Assembly: GCF_006715175.1 (NCBI RefSeq)
Contig: NZ_VFMQ01000001.1
Location: 2,728,001 to 2,792,000 of the forward strand
Direction: 5' to 3'
Length of the DNA stretch: 64,000 nucleotides
DNA from: Curtobacterium citreum
GTDB taxonomy: Bacteria > Actinomycetota > Actinomycetes > Actinomycetales > Microbacteriaceae
Below the pieces are notes generated by a model that was given only the letters and a program-made list of their open reading frames with translations, was not told where the DNA came from and made no database searches. Position 1 is the stretch's first letter. Each line of letters opens with the position of its first letter. Below are positions 57,722-64,000 of this stretch, in pieces. The position numbers were made by a program, and so were the translations under genes.

Positions 57722-58036
57722 TCAGTGCTGTTCGGCATCCCCCTGGTCAGGGGTGGTGACGGCCGGCGTCAGCGCCGTGAGCGTGGCCGCGGCGTACCGG
57801 TCGGCCTCCCGCGGGACGGGCATCGACCGTCGGACCGCCGCGGGGCGGACCATCGGGAGCAGCGCGCTGCCGAGGGTCGCGAGCGCACCGACGGACGCGA
57901 TCACGCCGAGCGGTGCGGTCCCGAGGTCGTGCTGCGCGGCGATGGCGAGCGCGACGACGGTGGCCGGAGCCGGGAGGAGCTGGACCACTCGGAAGCGGTC
58001 CTCCTGCCGGAGGCGGGTCGTGATCGCGTTGGCCAT
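57722..58036 (-). CDS. hypothetical membrane protein
   Basis: A 104-residue protein with two hydrophobic helices (LLPAPATVVALAIAAQ and LGVIASVGALATLGSALLPM) after a charged N-terminus (MANAITTRLRQEDRFRVVQL) and an Ala/Thr-rich tail. No family recognised. It lies 69 bases after nadS on the same strand and could be read from the nad operon. The 133-base gap before it shows no feature. Confidence 0.68.
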   Translation of the reverse strand: MANAITTRLRQEDRFRVVQLLPAPATVVALAIAAQHDLGTAPLGVIASVGALATLGSALLPMVRPAAVRRSMPVPREADRYAAATLTALTPAVTTPDQGDAEQH

Positions 58037-58105
58037 GCCCCCATCGTGGCGGACCACGCCGGTCCGCAGAAGGGGGGACATCACCCCATTCATGGAGTAG
58101 AACGT

Positions 58106-59257
58106 CTAGTTCACTCCGAGTCGCCGCACGGTCGACACCGCATCGGCCACCGCCCGGACCACCGCGGCCGCATCGTCCTCGGTCAGGGACGCGTCGAAGG
58201 TCAGGCGGAGCGCGGTCCTCGCGACGTCCTCGGACAGCCCGGTCGCGGTGAGGACGTGCGAGGCCTCGGTGCTGCCGGCCGCGCAGGCGCTGCCCGACGA
58301 GGACACCACGTCGTGCTGCTCGAGCTCGAGCAGCACGGTCTCCCCGTTGACGGGCTCCCCCGGGAAGCAGAACGACGCGTGCCCCGGCAGGCGCGAGCGC
58401 CGCGATCCCGTGACGACCGCGCCGGGGACCGCCGCGGTCACCCCGTCGAGCACGGCGTCCCGGGTCACCGCCGCCATCGCCGCCGCGTCCGCCCGCTCCC
58501 CCGCCGCGAGGGCGAGCGCGGTCGCCACCGCCACCGCTCCGGCGACGTCCTCGGTGCCGGACCGTCGTCCGCGTTCCTGCCCACCGCCGTGCAGGAGCGG
58601 CTCGAGCGGGACCCCGGCGCGGAGCACGAGGACGCCGGTGCCCTTCGGTGCGCCGAGCTTGTGACCAGAGAGCGAGAGCGCGTCCACGCCGAGCACGTCG
58701 AGCCCGACCGCCAGCCACGGCGCGCTCTGCACGGCGTCGGTGTGGAACCGCGCTCCGACGGCGTGTGCGGCCGCGGCGAGCGCCGGCACGTCCTGCACCG
58801 TCCCGATCTCGTTGTCGGCGTGCGCGATCGAGACGAGCGTGGTGTCCGGCCGGAGGGCCGCGGTGAGCGCCTCGACCGTGACGACCCCGTCCGCGTCCAC
58901 CGGCACGAGCGTGACCGTGAAGCCGTGGTACCGCTCGAGGTACCGGCAGCTCTCGAGCACCGCCTCGTGCTCGATCGCGCTCGTGACGACGTGCCGACCG
59001 CGGGGTGCGGCGAGGGCGATGCCCTTGACCGCGGTGTTCGCGCCCTCGGTGCCGCCCGTGGTGAAGACGACCTCGCCCGGACGGCAGCCGAGCACCCGCG
59101 CCACCGTCGCCCGGGCGTCGGCGAGCCCGCGCGCCGCCGCGTCCCCGACGCCGTGCGTGGAGGACGGGTTGCCGAACACCCCGGTCAGGTAGGGCCACAT
59201 CGCCTCGAGCACCTCGCGGCGGACCGGGGTCGTCGCGGCGCGGTCCAGGTAGAACAC
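58106..59257 (-). CDS. nadS: cysteine desulfurase NadS (NifS family)
   Basis: A 383-residue PLP enzyme delivering sulfur from cysteine. The PLP lysine is in SLSGHKLGAPKGTGV, the aspartate and histidine in FHTDAVQSAPW and SIAHADNEIGT, and the active-site cysteine loop is SSSGSACAAGST. It is the last of the nad genes: its GTG starts one base after the nadC stop. In other actinobacteria such a NifS-like gene (nadS) assists assembly of the NadA [4Fe-4S] cluster, which fits this location. Confidence 0.93.
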   Translation of the reverse strand: MFYLDRAATTPVRREVLEAMWPYLTGVFGNPSSTHGVGDAAARGLADARATVARVLGCRPGEVVFTTGGTEGANTAVKGIALAAPRGRHVVTSAIEHEAVLESCRYLERYHGFTVTLVPVDADGVVTVEALTAALRPDTTLVSIAHADNEIGTVQDVPALAAAAHAVGARFHTDAVQSAPWLAVGLDVLGVDALSLSGHKLGAPKGTGVLVLRAGVPLEPLLHGGGQERGRRSGTEDVAGAVAVATALALAAGERADAAAMAAVTRDAVLDGVTAAVPGAVVTGSRRSRLPGHASFCFPGEPVNGETVLLELEQHDVVSSSGSACAAGSTEASHVLTATGLSEDVARTALRLTFDASLTEDDAAAVVRAVADAVSTVRRLGVN

Positions 59258-59258
59258 G

Positions 59259-60197
59259 TCAGCCGCGACCCGGGGCGGCGGGCGACACGGACGGCGACGG
59301 AACACCGACGGCGCCGTCGGACACCGCGATGTCGAGGCCCAGGTCGAGCGCCCTCGCCGAGTGCGTCAGCGCCCCGACCGACACGACGTCGACCCCGGTC
59401 GCCGCGATCGCCGCGACGGTCTCGAGCGACACCCCGCCGGAGGCCTCGACCACCGCGCGCCCGGCCACGGCCGCGACGCCGGCGACGAGCTGCTCCGGGG
59501 TGAAGTTGTCGAGCATGATCGTGTCCACGCCGGCGGCGACGACGGGCTCCACCTGGTCGAGCCGGTCCACCTCGACCTCGACGTGCACGGTGTGCCCGAG
59601 CCGCTCGCGGGCCGCGGTGATCGCGTCGCCGATCGGCACCCCGCGTGCCGCGAGGACGGCGAGGTGGTTGTCCTTCGCGAGCACCGCGTCGGACAGCGAG
59701 GTCCGGTGGTTGTGCCCGCCGCCGCAGCGCACGGCGTAGCGCTCGAGCGCCCGGAGGCCCGGGGTGGTCTTCCGGGTGTCGGCGATGCGGGCGCGCGTGC
59801 CCTCGACCGCGGCGACGTACCGGGCGGTGACGGTGGCGATGCCGGACATCCGCTGCGCCAGGTTGAGGGCGACGCGCTCGGCACGGAGCACCGAGCGTGC
59901 CGACCCGTGCACGGTCGCGAGCACGTCACCGGCCGCGAACCGAGCACCGTCCCGCACGTGCAGGACGGTCTCGACGGACGGGTCGACCGCGACCATGACG
60001 GCGGCGAAGACGGTCCCGCCGGCGAACACGCCGGACTCGCGCGCCGCCAGGATCGCCGTGGCGGTCGCGTCGGCGGGGATGAGCGCCTCGCTGGTCACGT
60101 CGCCCCAGGGCGCGTCCTCCTCGAGCGCCGTCTCGATCACGCGTCGCAGCGCGTGCGGCGGGATGGTGCCGGGATCGACGGGGACGGTGGTGGTCAT
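59259..60197 (-). CDS. nadC: nicotinate-nucleotide pyrophosphorylase (carboxylating)
   Basis: Turns quinolinate and PRPP into nicotinate mononucleotide. The 312-residue protein begins ALRRVIETALEEDAPWGDVT and has AERVALNLAQRMSGIATVTA, RIADTRKTTPGLRALERYAV, CGGGHNHRTSLSDAVLAKDN and EVEVDRLDQVEPVVAAGVDT, all on target. Its ATG overlaps the nadB stop by 4 bases (ATGA). Confidence 0.97.
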   Translation of the reverse strand: MTTTVPVDPGTIPPHALRRVIETALEEDAPWGDVTSEALIPADATATAILAARESGVFAGGTVFAAVMVAVDPSVETVLHVRDGARFAAGDVLATVHGSARSVLRAERVALNLAQRMSGIATVTARYVAAVEGTRARIADTRKTTPGLRALERYAVRCGGGHNHRTSLSDAVLAKDNHLAVLAARGVPIGDAITAARERLGHTVHVEVEVDRLDQVEPVVAAGVDTIMLDNFTPEQLVAGVAAVAGRAVVEASGGVSLETVAAIAATGVDVVSVGALTHSARALDLGLDIAVSDGAVGVPSPSVSPAAPGRG

Positions 60198-61864
60198 GCG
60201 GGGACTCCCTGCTGGACGGGCGTGGTGACGGTGACGGGGGTCCGGACCCACGCGGTGCTGGCCGGCGCGGTCGGGTCGGTGTCGGGGTGGTCGGTCCGGG
60301 CGTGCGCGCCGCGGGACTCGCGCCGCGCCTCGGCGGCGCGGGCCGTGATGCGCGCCAGGTCGAGCAGCGCGCGGTCCTCGGCGGCCCGCACCCCGGTCGG
60401 GGCCGGGTCCGGCAGGGCGTCGAGCGTCCGCCGCGCCGCGGCGAGCCCGGCGGCGTCGCGCAGCAGCCCGACCCGCTCGGTCATCTCGGTCTGGACCACC
60501 CGGCGGACGTCGGTGACGTCGCGGGGGTGGGTCGCGCCTCCAGGCCGGTCACCGTGCACCGGACGGGAGGCGCGGTGTGCGCCCGCCACGTCGGTCCCGT
60601 CGTGCCCATCGGTCACCACGGGCGGGACGGTCACGACGGGCAGGTCGGCGTCGCCGCGGAGCCGGAGGTGCGCGGGGCGCGGCACGGCGACCGCGTCGGC
60701 GGCGCGGACCCCGAAGACGAGTCCCTCGAGCAGGGAGTTCGACGCGAGCCGGTTCGCACCGTGCACCCCTGTGCAGGCGGTCTCGCCGACGGCGAGGAGG
60801 CCGGGCAGGCTCGTGCGCCCCTCGGCGTCCGTGACCACACCGCCCATCGCGTAGTGCGCGGCGGGCGCGACCGGGACGCCCTCGCGGGTCCAGTCGAACC
60901 CGGCGGCCCGTGTCGCGCGGGTCAGGCCGGGGAAACGGCGGACGAGGTGGTCGGGGTCGAGGCCCGTCGCGTCGAGGAGGACGGGCGCACCACCCTGCTC
61001 GCGGACCGCGGCCGCGATGCCGCGGGCGACGACGTCCCGCGGGGCGAGCTCGGCGTCCGGGTGCACGGCGGTCATGAAGCGGCGACCGGCCGCGTCCCGC
61101 AGGACGGCACCCTCGCCGCGGACGGCCTCGGAGACCAGACCACCGTCCGGCACGGCGAGGCGGGTCGGGTGGAACTGGACGAACTCCAGGTCCGCGACCA
61201 CCGCGCCGGCACGCCACGCCGCGGCGACCCCGTCGCCCGTCGCGACGAGCGGGTTCGTGGTCTCCCGGTACAGGTGCCCGGCCCCGCCGGCGGCGAGCAC
61301 GACGGCGTCGGCGTCGATCCGGCGGGGCTCGCCGAGCAGGTCGAGGACGTCGACCCCGACCACGGCGCCGGCCCGCAGCACGAGGCCGGTCAGGCAGGTG
61401 CGCTCGAGGATCGTGACGTGGCACCGGTGCAGCGCGTCGACCAGGGTCCGCTCGACGGCGGCTCCCGTCGCGTCGCCGTCCGCGTGCAGGACGCGCCAGC
61501 GACCATGGGCGGCCTCGCGCCCGCGGGCGAGGTCGTCGCCGTACCGGTCGAGGCTGGCGGGGTCGGTGGTCCGGTCGAACGGCACCCCGAGCGCGAGCAG
61601 GTCGCGGACCCGGGCGGGGCCGTCGGCGCAGAGCACCGCGACGGCGTGCTCGTCGGCGCTGCCGGCGGCCGCGGCCCGGGTGTCCTGCTCGTGCAGGGCG
61701 ACACGGTCGTCGGCGCCGAGCGCGACGGCGATGCCGCCCTGGGCGTACGCGGTGGCGCCGTCGCGCAGCGCACCCTTCGTCACGAGGGTGACGTCGTGGC
61801 GGGCGCTCGCGCGGACGGCGGCGGTGAGTCCGGCGATCCCGGATCCGACGATGACGACGTGCAC
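60194..61864 (-). CDS. nadB: L-aspartate oxidase
   Basis: Oxidises L-aspartate to iminoaspartate, the partner of NadA in quinolinate synthesis. The 556-residue flavoprotein has the FAD loop VVIVGSGIAGLTAAVRASAR, the GALRDGATAYAQGGIAVALG block, HPTRL, and ACTGVHGANRLASNSLLEGL. Residues about 427-443 (within GAHRASRPVHGDRPGGATH) are encoded by a copy of the dispersed palindromic element, in the loop before the C-terminal helical domain. GTG start, 16 bases after nadA. Confidence 0.95.
   Translation of the reverse strand: MHVVIVGSGIAGLTAAVRASARHDVTLVTKGALRDGATAYAQGGIAVALGADDRVALHEQDTRAAAAGSADEHAVAVLCADGPARVRDLLALGVPFDRTTDPASLDRYGDDLARGREAAHGRWRVLHADGDATGAAVERTLVDALHRCHVTILERTCLTGLVLRAGAVVGVDVLDLLGEPRRIDADAVVLAAGGAGHLYRETTNPLVATGDGVAAAWRAGAVVADLEFVQFHPTRLAVPDGGLVSEAVRGEGAVLRDAAGRRFMTAVHPDAELAPRDVVARGIAAAVREQGGAPVLLDATGLDPDHLVRRFPGLTRATRAAGFDWTREGVPVAPAAHYAMGGVVTDAEGRTSLPGLLAVGETACTGVHGANRLASNSLLEGLVFGVRAADAVAVPRPAHLRLRGDADLPVVTVPPVVTDGHDGTDVAGAHRASRPVHGDRPGGATHPRDVTDVRRVVQTEMTERVGLLRDAAGLAAARRTLDALPDPAPTGVRAAEDRALLDLARITARAAEARRESRGAHARTDHPDTDPTAPASTAWVRTPVTVTTPVQQGVPA
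60535..60585. repeat. palindromic element inside nadB
   Basis: GCGCCTCCAGGCCGG and CCGGACGGGAGGCGC flank TCACCGTGCA: the same two arms as in other copies but in outward orientation, with 13 of 15 bases pairing. The insertion keeps the nadB frame, so the element is translated. Confidence 0.7.
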
Positions 61865-61880
61865 GGTGCGGTGCCGTCCG

Positions 61881-63152
61881 TCAGCCGCGCGGCTTCGCGG
61901 CGAGCATGCGCTCGAGGGCGACCCGGGCGTCGGCCTGGACGTCGGCGGGGACGACGATCTCGTTCAGGACCTCACCGCGGACGAGCGCCTCGAGGACCCA
62001 CGCGAGGTAGCCCGGGTGGATGCGGTACATCGTCGAGCAGGGGCACACGACGGGGTCCAGGCAGAAGATCGTGTGCTGCGGGAACTCGGCGGCGAGCCGG
62101 TTCACCATGTTGATCTCGGTGCCGATCGCGAACGTCGTCGGTTCGGTCGCCACGGCGACGGTCCGGCGGATCAGGTCGGTGCTGCCGGCGGCGTCGGCGG
62201 CGTCCACGACGGCCATCGGGCACTCCGGGTGGACGATGACCTGCACGCCCGGGTGGTCCCGCCGTGCCTGCTCGATCTGGTCGACCGTGAAGCGACGGTG
62301 CACCGAGCAGAACCCGTGCCAGAGGACCACCTGCGCGTCCTGCAGCTCCTGGGCGGTGTTGCCGCCGAGGGGCTTGCGCGGGTTCCACATCGGCATGCGG
62401 TCGGTGCTGACGCCCATGGCCTTCGCGGTGTTGCGCCCGAGGTGCTGGTCCGGGAAGAAGAGCACGCGCTGCCCGCGCTCGAACGCCCACTCGAGCACCG
62501 TCGCCGCGTTCGAGCTCGTGCAGACGATGCCGCCGTGCCGGCCGCAGAACGCCTTGAGGTCGGCGGCGGAGTTCATGTACGTCACGGGGACGACCGGGAC
62601 GCGGCCGTCGGCGTCCGGTTCCGTGCCGTAGACCTGCTCGAGCTCGGCCCAGGCCTGCTCGACGCTGTCGATGTCGGCCATGTCGGCCATCGAGCACCCG
62701 GCGGCGAGGTTCGGCAGGATCACGCGCTGGTCGTCCCGCGCCAGGATGTCCGCCGTCTCCGCCATGAAGTGCACACCGCAGAAGACGATCGCCTCGGCGT
62801 CGGGCTTGGTCAGGGCGGCGTTCGCGAGCTGGAACGAGTCGCCGAGGAAGTCGGCGTGCCGGACGACCTCGTCGCGCTGGTAGAAGTGCCCGAGCACCAC
62901 GACGCGGTCCCCCAGGGTCGCCTTCGCGCGCTCGATGCGGGCGTGCAGCTCATCGTCGCTGGCGGTCTTGTACTCCTCCGGGATCTGCCCCTGCCGCGGA
63001 GCACCCGTCGGGATGACGTCGGACATCGAGGAGCCCGGGCCGTAGCCGGGGCGCGCGTCGAAGTCCCACGTGGGCGCCGCGAGGTCGGGCGTGCACGTGC
63101 TGCCGTCGGCCCGGCCGTTGGAGATGAGCTCGATGGTGGTCGCGATGGACAC
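61881..63152 (-). CDS. nadA: quinolinate synthase NadA
   Basis: Condenses iminoaspartate with dihydroxyacetone phosphate into quinolinate using a [4Fe-4S] cluster. The 423-residue protein has VVVLGHFYQRDEVVRHADFL, CGVHFMAETADILARDDQRV, AGCSMADMADID, VTYMNSAADLKAFCG and, near the C-terminus, CLDPVVCPCSTMYRI; the cluster cysteines are among these. GAAGGAAG precedes the GTG start. An N-terminal extension of about 65 residues fits the long actinobacterial NadA type. Confidence 0.96.
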   Translation of the reverse strand: MSIATTIELISNGRADGSTCTPDLAAPTWDFDARPGYGPGSSMSDVIPTGAPRQGQIPEEYKTASDDELHARIERAKATLGDRVVVLGHFYQRDEVVRHADFLGDSFQLANAALTKPDAEAIVFCGVHFMAETADILARDDQRVILPNLAAGCSMADMADIDSVEQAWAELEQVYGTEPDADGRVPVVPVTYMNSAADLKAFCGRHGGIVCTSSNAATVLEWAFERGQRVLFFPDQHLGRNTAKAMGVSTDRMPMWNPRKPLGGNTAQELQDAQVVLWHGFCSVHRRFTVDQIEQARRDHPGVQVIVHPECPMAVVDAADAAGSTDLIRRTVAVATEPTTFAIGTEINMVNRLAAEFPQHTIFCLDPVVCPCSTMYRIHPGYLAWVLEALVRGEVLNEIVVPADVQADARVALERMLAAKPRG

Positions 63153-63176
63153 GGTGCTTCCTTCGGTTCGGGGTGG

Positions 63177-63908
63177 CTAGTGGGTCGCGGCGGTGACGGT
63201 CGTCGCGGCGGTCGTCGGCGTGAGGGGGCCGTTGTCGGCGTACGCGAGGTCGGGGTTCGAACGGTAGAGCCTGGCCGGACGGTGCCGCCCGCCGCTCGTC
63301 GTCTCGTCGGTGGGAAGCACCGCGTCGCCCTGCGCCACCTGGCGTCGGAAGTTCGCGGGGTCGAGCGCCCGCCCGAGCACGGCCTCGTACACACCGCGGA
63401 GCTCGGTCAGGGTGAAGCGGTCGCCGAGGAACGCCTGGGCGATCCGCGAGTACGACACCTTGGTGCGCAGGCGCCAGAGGGCGTACTCGACGATGCGGTC
63501 GTGGTCGAACGCGAGCGGCGGGTGCTCGTCGGCGAGGAACCACCGCACGTTCCAGTCGTCCGGCACCGAGCTCGCCTCGTCCGGGTGCACGAGGGCCCAG
63601 TACACGATCGACACGACCCGACTCGGGGAGCGGTCGACGTCACCGAAGGCGTAGAGCTGCTCGAGGTACCGCGGCTGCACGTTCGTCGTCTCGCGGAGGC
63701 GGGCGGCGGCGGAGTCCTCGAGCCCCTCGTCCGGACCGACCCAGCCGCCCGGCAGCGCCCACGAGCCCTCGTGCGGCTCGGCGACACGGCGCACGAGCGG
63801 CATCCAGAGCGCCGGTGCCCCGGTGTCCGGGTGCGGGCGCAGCGCCACGATCACGGTGGAGACCGCGACGCGGATGGCGGTGGGTGCGGGTTCAGGAGAT
63901 AGTGTCAT
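63177..63908 (-). CDS. nrtR: NrtR/NdnR-type Nudix-related repressor of NAD synthesis
   Basis: A 243-residue protein. Residues 15-150 are a Nudix-fold domain in which the catalytic Nudix box is degraded (GWVGPDEGLEDSAAARLRET, lacking the paired EE), as expected for a sensor instead of an enzyme. Residues 155-230 form a winged helix (FTLTELRGVYEAVLGRALDP, ANFRRQVAQGDAVLPT). This is the layout of NrtR, called NdnR in corynebacteria, which represses nad genes. The gene lies 24 bases before nadA. GTG or TTG starts slightly upstream are possible, but the ATG at 63906-63908 fits best. Confidence 0.9.
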   Translation of the reverse strand: MTLSPEPAPTAIRVAVSTVIVALRPHPDTGAPALWMPLVRRVAEPHEGSWALPGGWVGPDEGLEDSAAARLRETTNVQPRYLEQLYAFGDVDRSPSRVVSIVYWALVHPDEASSVPDDWNVRWFLADEHPPLAFDHDRIVEYALWRLRTKVSYSRIAQAFLGDRFTLTELRGVYEAVLGRALDPANFRRQVAQGDAVLPTDETTSGGRHRPARLYRSNPDLAYADNGPLTPTTAATTVTAATH

Positions 63909-63944
63909 GGTGACTCGAAGTGTTCGGGTTGTAGTGACACTATC
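63898..63944. promoter_or_regulatory. inverted NrtR operator sites
   Basis: GATAGTGTCA (63898-63907) and its exact inverse TGACACTATC (63935-63944) flank 27 bases. The first covers the nrtR start codon. The pair is a natural binding site for a dimeric NrtR on its own promoter and hence on the nrtR-nadABC-nadS operon. The 56 bases from 63945 to the window end hold nothing recognisable. Confidence 0.8.
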
Positions 63945-64000
63945 ACCGTTCACGCGATCGGAACACGGCGGAAATGCCGGAGGACGCATCGCGGCCTACG

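Noticed and set aside
61017..63902. Plus-strand frame of about 960 codons opposite nadB/nadA
   Set aside because: Shadow frame; no start context and no recognisable domain.
1..64000. tRNA and rRNA genes
   Set aside because: Reading both strands for T-loop GGTTCGAATCC-like and anticodon-arm patterns gave only matches inside coding sequences, without acceptor-stem pairing. A tRNAscan-SE run would be decisive.

Overview
The window looks like a chromosomal stretch from a high-GC actinobacterium of the family Microbacteriaceae. Curtobacterium is the best guess, from gene content and protein style; this is inference, with no search run. Support comes from the very high GC, frequent GTG starts, many 4-base ATGA/GTGA gene overlaps, menaquinone genes, a BldC-type regulator, the actinobacterial 32-residue ribosomal protein bS22, DUF4229 and DUF5997 proteins, and a chaplin-like surface protein with an LAxTG sorting signal. 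About 71 protein genes are supported. I recognised no tRNA, rRNA, IS element, prophage or CRISPR array. The main oddities are a family of intergenic palindromes, a frameshifted LacI gene and many apparently leaderless promoters.

Layout. 1-5.8 kb: a PLDc_N protein (cut by the left edge), a DUF4229 protein and menaquinone synthesis (menA, menE, menB and, facing the other way, menC). 6.1-10.9 kb: cytochrome c maturation system II (tlpA/resA-like, ccdA, resB, ccsB) behind a histidine phosphatase gene. 10.9-15.6 kb: a SulP transporter divergent from a MerR regulator across a perfect palindrome, an archaeal-type aspartyl-tRNA synthetase, then Dabb, glutaredoxin, bS22 and BldC genes. 15.7-22 kb: ArsR, a TrkH/TrkA potassium system, proC, a cation efflux protein, tadA and upp. 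22.1-23.5 kb: a strong promoter driving a short Cys/Met-ending leader ORF, an orphan winged-helix regulator and a structured candidate small RNA. 23.6-28.6 kb: a marR-photolyase-serine hydrolase operon, a PfkB kinase and a TetR. 28.8-37.6 kb: sodA, a flavin reductase, a DHA2-type exporter, a frameshifted lacI, an unusual dehydrogenase/aldo-keto reductase fusion, two TetR genes and small membrane proteins. 37.6-39.8 kb: ribE-ribB-ribH behind an FMN riboswitch. 40-47.3 kb: an aminoacyl-phosphatidylglycerol-synthase-like protein with an esterase, and two secreted low-complexity proteins, one carrying seven chaplin-like repeats. 47.4-55.6 kb: acetyltransferases, Lrp, a DUF5997/LysR-like pair, DJ-1, a cysteine-free Tag glycosylase, VOC, and an SSS symporter with a small partner. 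55.7-58 kb: aroQ, an FMN reductase and a Pyr_excise-type protein. 58.1-63.9 kb: the NAD operon nrtR-nadA-nadB-nadC-nadS.

Working together. Menaquinone, cytochrome c maturation and NAD genes all serve respiration and redox balance. NrtR probably represses the nad operon through an inverted GATAGTGTCA site at its own start; NadS probably supplies the Fe-S cluster of NadA. The riboflavin operon is set by FMN through the riboswitch. Gene ends across the window are marked by related palindromes with arms like GGACGGGAGGC...GCCTCCCGTCC. One such element lies in frame inside nadB and a half copy forms the end of ribE. About twenty genes carry a TANNNT -10 box only 6-8 bases before the start codon, the signature of leaderless transcripts.
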